The translations under genes were made by a program, and so were the position numbers. Under the pieces are notes generated by a model, which did no database searches, was not told where the DNA came from, and saw only the letters and a program-made list of their open reading frames with translations. This document shows positions 55,709 through 64,000 of a stretch of 64,000 bases of DNA, piece by piece (positions within the stretch are counted from its first letter, which is position 1; each line of letters starts with the position of its first letter). The stretch spans positions 124,001 to 188,000 of the forward strand of contig QJPP01000309.1 in NCBI GenBank assembly GCA_003996215.1. Reading direction: 5' to 3'. Source of the stretch: Jaltomata sinuosa (taxonomy: Eukaryota; Streptophyta; Magnoliopsida; Solanales; Solanaceae).

Positions 55709-58700
55709 ATGTGGAGATTCAAACCTTTTATGCCCAAGGAACAGACTGGGCTTGAAGGCCGCAGCATTGATATTGGCAGTCTCAAAGTTCACGTGCGCAA
55801 TGCAATTGCAGAGGGCGGATTCTCTTGTGTTTATTTAGCCCGAGATATGCTACATGGTTCAAAGCAGTATGCATTGAAGCATATTATTGTTAACGATGAA
55901 GAATCGCTTGATCTAGTATTGAAAGAGATTTCGGTGATGAAATCGCTCAAGGGTCATCCTAATATCGTTACACTTCATGCGCATACCATCTTGGATATGG
56001 GTCGTACAAAGGAAGCTCTCCTTGTCATGGAATATTGTGAACAATCCTTGGTTAATGTCCTTGAGAACCGAGGAGCTGGCTTCTTTGAGGAGAAACAGGT
56101 CCTCTTAATATTCAGGGATGTGTGCAACGCGGTCTTTGCTATGCACTGCCAGTCCCCACCCATAGCTCACAGGTAAAGACTAAAACTCTTAAGCCTGAAT
56201 AGTTTTCTAAAATGATGACGAACTTTCTTTTAGCACTAATTTCGGTTGAGGTTAGGCTTTGTTTATAATAATCTTCACTATGTTTCATCTGTTTAGTGAT
56301 TTAGGGCTTCATAATTCCTCTTTCTCTGCTTGCACTATTTCAGTATTTTGCATCTTATGTTAATCTGTCTATATATTTGCTTTCAGCTTAATTTTGTTCA
56401 TTGCCTTGATTTGTCATCTGTTAATTTGTTATGTTTTCCCTTGTTTGGGGTTAGAACTACTGAGTGATCACTTTAATGGTTCTGTTGATTCCGTATACAA
56501 TTTTATGACTTTTGAGTTGTTTCAGTTATTGACATAAGCAGCTAGGAATTTCAATGTACAAAAATAAACAGTTAAGAGATCCAATTCATTGCAAAACCGT
56601 CGCCGATTACATTGAATTTATTCACATCATTTACTATTCTGATTTTATTATTTTGTCATTTCTGTACTGTGTTTCCTGTTCTACAGAGATTTAAAGGCTG
56701 AGAACCTTTTGCTGGGTGCTGATGGATTGTGGAAGTTGTGTGATTTTGGCAGTACTTCAACCAACCATAAACGTTTTGAGAAACCTGAGGAAATGGGAAT
56801 TGAGGAGGACAATATAAGGAAACACACTACACCTGCATACAGAGCTCCTGAGGTTGATTGGGGACTTGTTATTGATTATTGTTATCTTCGATGGTATTGA
56901 TTGCTGACTTCTATATCCCTTCTTTTCTTGCCGTAGATGTGGGATTTATATCGAAGAGAACTTATAAATGAGAAGGTAGACATATGGGTAAGTTTAGCAG
57001 ACTGAAGGAACTTTAAGATGATTTCGGAAACAGCAAATCCTTTTTACCTAGATTTTATCTTTAACAATCAAAAAACAATTCTTCTACCTAGATTTACGGG
57101 GTTATCTTAGAACACAGCAACACTTTTGTCTTGCAGGCCCTTGGCTGTTTACTCTTTCGGATATGCTACTTCAAGTCTGCATTTGATGGTGAATCAAAAC
57201 TTCAAGTTTTAAATGGCAATTACCGGATTCCAGAATTACCAAAATACAGCACTTCCATCATAGACCTAATAAGAGATATGCTTCAGTCATCACCAGATGC
57301 CAGACCAGATATCACGCAGGCAAGCGCTTTGCTTGATTGGCCATTCATCTGCATAAACTTAGGTTAGTTGTAGAGTGGTGCTGCCCATAGCAATCATAAG
57401 GGCTGACCCTACTCTAAAGCTTTCTAACTCAATTTGTTTTATTTTATCGCAGGTGTGGTTCCGTGTTAATGGTCTGTTGCCTGATGAGCTTCAAAAGTCG
57501 TTACCCGAAAGACCCCCTGAAATGCAGCACCAGGGTAGTGATGGGCATGAAGGTGAGAACGTTTTTTCCCAGATCTTTCGATTTTATTGTGAACTACTTA
57601 TAGGAATTTCTCAGGTTTGTTATTGATTGATATTTTATCCATGAAATTTGTAGGATGATAACTTTGGATAGATTACTGCACTCAGTCAATTTACTCATTT
57701 AACCACTAATTTTATGATAAAGAACCAATTTCCAGTTATATAAAATCTTAAAAGTTTCCTTATCCACAAAAAGAAAAGATCTTGAAGGTCTCCTTTTCCG
57801 GTTCTGATCTGGAAGTCATCTGAAGTTTTTTAGTAGGCGATGGGACATATTTTGTTGAAGTTGAAAAAAACCCGGAGTAGCTGTTAATATGCTTCCATGT
57901 TTACTGTACTGCTGATATAGGTGCATGATGCTTTACACATCTTTCCTCTGTTGGGGGGAGAGAGGAGGTGAGGGTTTTTTCATATGGAATGTGATAACTC
58001 TACTACATTGTGACTGTAGAAACTAAGAAGTTACAAAATCGTGGGTCCACTTCAATGAATCTAATACCTGCTGAATTTTCAGGATTTTCAAGAGCTGCTG
58101 CAGGTAAGACTAGTCCAATGCCTAGCAGAAATCCTCCACCTCCTCCTTCGGCTGCAGAACCTAATCCTAATGCGTCTACTGCATCACATAATTCAAAAGC
58201 TGGTGGAGCTACTGGTCCAATTGGTGCATTCTGGAATACCCAGCATGCGACAAGTGCCTCTGTTTCAGAGGAGACAACCAGACCCAAATTTGACGAAGAG
58301 ATAAGGCACAGTTCCTCAAGCCATCCCAATAAGGTTCCAGTTTCTTATAAGACTAGCCCCTCGAAAGAGGAAAGTCTCAGCTCCCACCCAATGCAAAATA
58401 ATGTGCGACCAAAACCAGCCAATAGAGCAGGGGAAGCTTCATCAAGGGATTTTGAAATAAACTTTTTCCAGGATGATTCAGGTCACAGTGTTGGGAGTAA
58501 TAAATCGTCAAAGTTAGAGGAACCAACTGCCTCCAAGGGTGAAGCATTTAATGCATTTGTTGCAGAATTCTGTACCCCAAGCCCTGGGAATAACACTAAA
58601 CAACCAGAGAAGAAAGAGCTCATGGAAGCTGAGGTTGAAAAGCTGAAGCAACAGCTGTCACGAGCCAACATGGAGAAGTCTGAAATAACATCTAAATATG

Positions 58701-59271
58701 AAAAGCTATCTGCAATATGCCGATCACAGCGACAGGAGATACAGGAGCTCAAACAAGCTCTTGCTGCCAGAACTCCATCACCAAGTCGAGACACCACGAG
58801 AAGTCAGTCATCCAGTACTCCACCGGTAAATCCTTTGCTATTAAACTCTCATTGTTAGTAATCTTTATAATTGACTTTTCAATAATTATCAATTCAAAAT
58901 CGTTTTCAATACAGGAAAAAGATAACATTCAAGGAACAGTTTGGGAACTTCAGCAAGGATTATTTGGCCAGAGTCACGTGAGCCCAGATTCAAAGCCCTG
59001 GCAAGCATTTGCTGATGATGATCCAAAGCAACAAGCTACTCCAGTTAACGCTAATCCTAGATCTGTCAGGACAAGAAATGGCCACCAGAACACAGAGACA
59101 TCTGAAACAAATACATCAGCATTTGGAACGGATAGCTTTAGAGCTGTGCCAGCTTCCAGCTCTCAGATAAAGGCTACTTTCGATGAGTCAAAAAGTTCTC
59201 AGCGTTTTGGTGAACCAAAGAATATAGATAGCAAATCAGCTTCCCAACCTGCTGGATGGGCAGGTTTCTAA
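55709..59271 (+). CDS. NAK/AAK1-family serine/threonine protein kinase
   Basis: Seven coding exons, 55709-56172, 56687-56852, 56937-56987, 57137-57319, 57453-57552, 58020-58825 and 58915-59271, join in phase to 708 residues. The start MWRFKPFMPKEQTGLEGRSI is typical of the plant members. The kinase domain (about residues 26-310) has a glycine-rich loop AEGGFSCVYLA, ATP lysine K57, catalytic D156 in HRDLKAEN and D174 in DFGST. The C-terminal half is low in complexity (Ser/Pro/Asn) and carries a coiled coil (VEKLKQQLSRANMEKSEITS) and an end WAGF. Animal and yeast relatives (AAK1, GAK, Ark1) phosphorylate clathrin adaptors and act in endocytosis and actin patches; a similar trafficking role is inferred. 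Exon 4 ends CAG/GCAAGC, so intron 4 begins with GC, not GT; the reading frame continues with VWFRVNG, as in relatives. Confidence 0.93.
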
Positions 59272-60126
59272 AAGATCTTATAGCTACACTTGGGCCGCCA
59301 AGGCAGTCAATTTAACAATTTGAGATTTCCTTTACAAGATTTCTTCCTATTATAGAAGAATGTGGTTCGGGAAGAATGTATCGAGGGGGATGTAAAACAA
59401 ACACTGGTCCGGTTGTTTTGCACTGTTGGTTGTTTGTGTAGATTTTGAACCTATTATCATATCCATTAAGCTTCTCGTATAGTTTTGATTTGTTATCCCC
59501 AATTGATTACTGTAATTTATTTTGTTGTGTTGCTTATCTTCTTCTTGTTCCGTTGCAAAGGATATCAACATCACTGGAGTTAGAGGGCATTCGATCAAGC
59601 ATGATGCATGCTTGCAGATAAATTTGGATTAAGCATATCGAATAAGCTTGTTGACACCTCAAGCGTGTGTGCCTAGTGGTTAATGACACGAGACCCCAAA
59701 GTTCAAATCTCAGTGGAGACGAAAAATAACTACTAGTTGTTTTCTTCTCATTTGCTCAAGACTTGGTAGACAGAATTGCCAACCAGGTACTTAGTGGAAT
59801 AGTAGAGATGTGACCCTAAGAGAGGAAAACGAGTAAAACTATTGTGAGAAGTGTCAGCTGAAAAATTCTCAGTCTTTCTTGACCTGAAAAATCAAAGCCT
59901 GTCTTTTCAACAAGGGATTAGTTAGGATTTATCTTCCTGATGATGACTCTCCATTCTGGGAAAAAAATAGGAAGACTTAAGTCGTCTTGGTTTTTGTTCA
60001 TTCAAACAAGTGCCCAGTCAATGAAGGAATAACACGTTACAAGGCCAGACATAAGTTAGATTGGGAAAACCTCTCAGTTATACTCCTACTCATTTTTCCC
60101 AATACTTTGATGATCTAAAATCCCAT
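59272..60126. other. Intergenic region between the two kinase genes
   Basis: The stretch holds the 3' UTR of the NAK kinase (to about 59450), the SINE at 59650-59830, and the upstream region and leader of the lectin receptor kinase. No other gene is seen. Confidence 0.75.
59650..59830 (+). mobile_element. SolS-like SINE
   Basis: Box A-like GCGTGTGTGCCTAGTGGTTA and box B-like AAGTTCAAATCTCAGTGGAG are followed by GTTTTCTTCTCATTTGCTCA, CTTGGTAGACAGAATTGCCA and GTGGAATAGTAGAGATGTG. This is the layout of the SolS group of Solanaceae SINEs, as I recall it. It lies about 300-450 bases before the lectin receptor kinase. Confidence 0.75.
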
Positions 60127-62565
60127 ATGGGAAACCATTTTCTGCATCTTCTTGGTTTTCTTGTTCTTTTTCTTACAGCTCCATTTCTTGCATTTGCGCA
60201 GGCTAGTAACTCTAGTAGTAATGGAAACATCACTCTTGGGTCGTCCCTTGTTGCATCTGTTAATTCTCCATCATGGCGATCACCTTCTGGTGACTTTGCG
60301 TTAGGCTTTCATCAAATAGAGGGTCAAAAACTTTACTTGCTTGCTATCTGGTTCGACAAAATACCAAACAAAACATTAGTTTGGTATGCAAATGGAGATG
60401 AGCCAGCTCCAGAAGGATCTAAACTTGAGCTAAACACAGATGGTCGAGTTGTTCTTGAGAATCCAGATGGTCAAGTCCTCTGGAGACCACCAAGTCTTAT
60501 AGACACAGGCGTTTCTTATGCTTCTTTGTTGGATACAGGGAATTTCATCCTTGCTAGCAGCGAATCTAGCCTTCTATGGCAAAGTTTTGATCACCCTTCT
60601 GATACAATCTTGCCTACACAAACAATAGACGCTACAAAGTCACTGTCTTCTAGGACATCACAGAATAACTTCTCCAAGGGGCACTTTGAGTTTCGTTTGA
60701 TACCTGATGGAAATCTTGTGTTGAACACCTTTGCACTACCAACAGGAAATGCATACAACGCATACTTTTGGAGCAACACGGTTGATACAAACTATCCTAA
60801 TGTGACCGGAAACAAGCTAATCTTTAATGAGTCGGGTTACCTTTATATTGTTATGACCAACAGAATGATTGTGAATTTAACTTCAGGAAGTATTGTTCCA
60901 GCAAGAGACTACTATTACAGGCTTATTCTTGAATATGATGGTGTGCTCACCCAATATGCTTATCCTAAGGCTCCAAGACGCGGAAAGTGGGAGGAAAGCT
61001 GGGTCCAAGTTTGGTCTGCCCCAAATGATATCTGCTCAGCTATTCAGGGTCAGCTTGGTCTAGGAACTTGTGGTTTCAATAGCTATTGCATGCTTGACTC
61101 AAATGGGAGGCCAAATTGTAAGTGTCTTCCCGGATTTAACTTTTCTGATCCAAGCGATGAGTTCAAGGGTTGTGAACGCGATCCAATCCAAAGATGCAAT
61201 TTAGATGATACTAGTCTGGAGGATCTGTATGACATGTATCCTTTAGATAAGATATTTTGGCCTAATTCTTCAAACTATGAGGAGCTGAACAACTTTAATC
61301 AAGATGAATGCCAGAACTCTTGTTTGTATGATTGTAATTGTGTAGTTGCAATAGAAAAGTTAGGAACCTGTTATAAAAAGAAGATGCCCATTTCTAATGG
61401 AAGGAGGGAAGATGTCAATGGCAAGGCTTTTGTTAAAGTGTTGAAATCTAGTATCCCATCCGGGGATTTCCCATATTCACCATCAGAAAGGGGAAATGGG
61501 AAGAAAGATAAGTCAGCATTGCTCATTGTGGGATCAATTCTCCTTAGCACCTCTGCCTTTTTTAACTTTGCTTTGTTGGCATCCGTCATTGCTTTATATG
61601 TACACCGTAGAAGACTAAAATGTGTTGGTTCATCAAGCATCCTGGATACAAATTTGAGAAATTTCACTTTCCAAGAGCTTAAGGTAGCAACAAATGGTTT
61701 CAAGCTAGAACTCGGAAGGGGGGCTTTTGGCACAGTTTATAAAGGAGAGTTGTCATCTTCAAATTCAAGAACTGTTGTAGCAGTCAAGAAACTAGACAAG
61801 CTAGCAAATGATGGTGAGAAAGAATTCAAAACAGAAGCCAGTGTAATAGCCAGGACTCATCACAAGAATTTGGTGAGATTGGTTGGATTCTGTGATGAAG
61901 GACCAGAAAGGAAGCTTTTGGTCTATGAGTTTATGAGCCACGGTTCCTTGGGGGACTTCCTTTTCGGTCAGTCAAGGCAAGAATGGAAGAAAAGAATCAG
62001 AATTGCATATGGGGTTGCAAGAGGGATCTTGTATTTGCACGAGGAGTGCAGCACACAGATCATCCATTGTGATATAAAGCCTCAAAACATCCTGCTGGAT
62101 GATTCATTTGAAGCAAGGATTTCTGATTTCGGATTGGCAAAACTTCTGATGAAGGATCAAACTCGGACTCTAACTGGGATTAGAGGGACCAGAGGCTATG
62201 TTGCACCAGAATGGTTCAGGAACACAGCTGTGACCGCCAAAGTAGATGTTTATAGCTATGGCGTTGTTTTGCTAGAAACTATTTGTTGCAGGAAGTGTAT
62301 GGACACTGCAATGGAGAATGAAGAGGAAATAATACTGACCGATTGGATGTACGATTGTTTCCACTCGAGAATGCTACATAAGCTAGTACAAGATGATGAA
62401 GAGGCACTAAGAGACATGAGGGAGTTAGAGAAGCTAGTAAAAGTGGCAATGTGGTGCATTCAAGAGGATCCAAATATCAGGCCTTCCATGAGAAGGGTAG
62501 TACATATGTTAGAAGGGGTTGTTGAAGTTCCAATACCTCCATTTCCTAATTCAAGTTATGACTAA
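60127..62565 (+). CDS. G-type lectin S-receptor-like serine/threonine-protein kinase (LECRK3-like)
   Basis: A single exon encodes 812 residues. I chose the ATG at 60127 because it begins a signal peptide (residues 1-23, ending in LAFA); the open frame runs upstream without an earlier ATG. In order come a bulb-type mannose-binding lectin domain (about 35-170; motif WQSFDHPSDTILP), an EGF-like cysteine cluster (GTCGFNSYCMLD, CKCLPGF), a PAN-like cysteine segment (DECQNSCLYDCNC), a transmembrane helix (about 463-490), and a kinase domain from LGRGAFGTVYKGE. ATP lysine is K554. The catalytic loop is HCDIKPQN with D649, and DFG is at D667. A cysteine in place of arginine before the catalytic aspartate makes it a non-RD kinase, a class often linked to immune receptors. 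Lack of introns is usual for this subfamily. The ligand is unknown. Confidence 0.95.
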   Translation: MGNHFLHLLGFLVLFLTAPFLAFAQASNSSSNGNITLGSSLVASVNSPSWRSPSGDFALGFHQIEGQKLYLLAIWFDKIPNKTLVWYANGDEPAPEGSKLELNTDGRVVLENPDGQVLWRPPSLIDTGVSYASLLDTGNFILASSESSLLWQSFDHPSDTILPTQTIDATKSLSSRTSQNNFSKGHFEFRLIPDGNLVLNTFALPTGNAYNAYFWSNTVDTNYPNVTGNKLIFNESGYLYIVMTNRMIVNLTSGSIVPARDYYYRLILEYDGVLTQYAYPKAPRRGKWEESWVQVWSAPNDICSAIQGQLGLGTCGFNSYCMLDSNGRPNCKCLPGFNFSDPSDEFKGCERDPIQRCNLDDTSLEDLYDMYPLDKIFWPNSSNYEELNNFNQDECQNSCLYDCNCVVAIEKLGTCYKKKMPISNGRREDVNGKAFVKVLKSSIPSGDFPYSPSERGNGKKDKSALLIVGSILLSTSAFFNFALLASVIALYVHRRRLKCVGSSSILDTNLRNFTFQELKVATNGFKLELGRGAFGTVYKGELSSSNSRTVVAVKKLDKLANDGEKEFKTEASVIARTHHKNLVRLVGFCDEGPERKLLVYEFMSHGSLGDFLFGQSRQEWKKRIRIAYGVARGILYLHEECSTQIIHCDIKPQNILLDDSFEARISDFGLAKLLMKDQTRTLTGIRGTRGYVAPEWFRNTAVTAKVDVYSYGVVLLETICCRKCMDTAMENEEEIILTDWMYDCFHSRMLHKLVQDDEEALRDMRELEKLVKVAMWCIQEDPNIRPSMRRVVHMLEGVVEVPIPPFPNSSYD

Positions 62566-64000
62566 TTAAAATTGTAATAGTACTTGCCTATACTATTCTT
62601 GTAGCTTTAATATGCTTCATTAACTAAAATAGCCAATAAATTGTTATAGGTTGCTCAATAACTTCATATATATTCAGCAGTTATCCATTCTTGTAGCTTT
62701 GTTGATATCTCATATCTGTGTACCTTTTGTCTTTTTAGTTAACTAGAGGAGATTGCCATGGACATTTACCAGTATATGTATCTAAAAAAGGTCTGCAAAC
62801 AAAGAATCTTCACTAAGGCCCGTTTAGATATGCGATATGAAAAATCAAATTAATATGAAGTTGAAGTTTTGCTTGGACATACAATTTGAATTTCTCAAGT
62901 TGTATTTTTTCCCCATAAACATAAAACCCCACAAATTGTGAAAATTATCATTTTCCCCCCAATTCTTACATAATCTTACCAAATGAAAAATTATAACAAA
63001 GTATCGGAATATCCTAAGAGCTGCATTGATTAATCACATGTCTCCATGTTCCTTTTATAATAAATGTTTGCGATTACAAACTTTTAAATACACATAATTT
63101 TATAAAGATTCGCTAGTCAACAATAATAGTAACTAGCTATATTTTTTAATATAATCCTTTCACGAATTATACGTGGTACGAACAATCTCTTCACGCCGAG
63201 CATAAGTCTGTTTTTGCAACATTTAAAAATGAGGAATCTTTTTTTACAAAATATAAACACATGAGTCAAGTTTTACTTTTTAAAAAGGTTGAAATAATGA
63301 TTTGGAATCTCTATAATCCCAAATCGCATATCTAAACGCAAGTTAAGACACACTATAATTGAGAAAACATAAATTGATTATTTACTTATTTTACGTGGAA
63401 ACAATACTATGGGAATATAACAATGCCGTGGAATTCCTTATTTCGTTAATCTTTTGATTTTTTTTTTGTGTATCACTAATCAGTTGATCCATAAATACAA
63501 TGTATTTTTCAAAAATATTCCCCTGAACTAATCCAATCACTTTTCAGCAAATTTTAGGACCCGTTTGGTCATAGATTTTCCAAGTAATATTTGAGAAAAA
63601 ATTTGGCAAATAGTATTTGTCCATACAATTTGCCATTATTTGGTAATTTTTTTTGGTAAATAACTCAAATTCTCAAATACTAGAAAAAACTAGTATTTGG
63701 ACCAAATCTCATTATTTAGGAGCTTTTAAAAATTTAAATTCTACACCAAACTTTTTTCTTTTACAAAAACACCCTCTATTTATTCAAATTCTACACCAAC
63801 TTTTATTTTTGAAAGGAACAATAGTCGTGCTTCACTACTAGTTATTTGCTTCAATGAAGATCCAACTGACTTGTTGCGGAAGACATGAATCTTTTTACGT
63901 CGACGTTTCTATCTTGCTATGTAATACAAACTTATGGTTAGTTTTGATAGTTTTTAAAACTTATGAGTATAAATTATATTTCTTTAAAAGTGAAATATGT
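62566..64000. other. AT-rich 3' flank of the lectin receptor kinase
   Basis: No gene is supported. It holds a MITE (62817-63340) and the start of a second TTTGG(T/C)CATA-type element (about 63562-63730, GACCCGTTTGGTCATAGATT with the reverse word TAGTATTTGGACC). The rest is unassigned AT-rich DNA. Confidence 0.65.
62817..63340. mobile_element. 524-bp MITE downstream of the lectin receptor kinase
   Basis: The left end GGCCCGTTTAGATATGCGAT and the right end AAATCGCATATCTAAACGC are inverted repeats. No coding capacity. The target duplication could not be fixed with confidence. Confidence 0.75.

Noticed and set aside
1..64000. CRISPR arrays, tRNA genes, bacterial operons or terminators
   Set aside because: The only tRNA-like words are SINE box A/B relics, the direct repeats are transposon or minisatellite in character, and the genes have plant introns.

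Overview
The window is AT-rich plant nuclear DNA with canonical GT-AG introns and dense small transposons. It is almost certainly from the nightshade family (Solanaceae). Support for that placement is a tobacco TS-type SINE (7814-8022, minus strand), further SINE relics, many Stowaway-like MITEs with CTCCCTCCGTCC ends, and long-LTR Solanaceae-style retroelements. Genus and species cannot be fixed from the sequence alone.

Region 1 (1-25300) is a tandem array of family 1 beta-glucosidase genes on the minus strand. Copy A (1-4466) is cut by the window's left edge and keeps exons 1-6 plus part of exon 7. Copy B (10306-19518) is complete: 13 exons encode 506 residues. A worn exon-11 relic at 25181-25293 is all that remains of a third copy. 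Copies A and B share introns, promoter and several kilobases upstream, so different TE content at matching positions shows which insertions followed the duplication.

Region 2 (25768-36224) holds a minus-strand gene for a HIT zinc-finger protein like BCD1/ZNHIT6, which acts in box C/D snoRNP assembly. Five exons encode 375 residues. Introns 1 and 2 carry LINE relics of RTE and L1 type, a MITE and a large inverted repeat that could fold into a long hairpin RNA.

Region 3 (36225-52740) has no host gene that I can support. It holds tandem repeats, two tandem copies of an AT-rich unit plus SINE (each SINE split by a different LTR-type insertion, one LTR nested inside another), hAT-type elements, and a nuclear insert of mitochondrial DNA with the 3' end of the mitochondrial large-subunit rRNA.

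Region 4 (52930-64000) carries two plus-strand genes: an NAK/AAK1-family protein kinase (708 residues, 7 coding exons, one GC-AG intron) and an intronless G-type lectin receptor-like kinase (812 residues). A SolS-like SINE lies between them and a MITE follows.

No tRNA gene, CRISPR array, operon or bacterial feature was seen. No wholly new biological system was identified. The most unusual items are the 12-bp deletion and altered nucleophile motif of beta-glucosidase B, the intronic hairpin repeat, and the twin interrupted SINEs.
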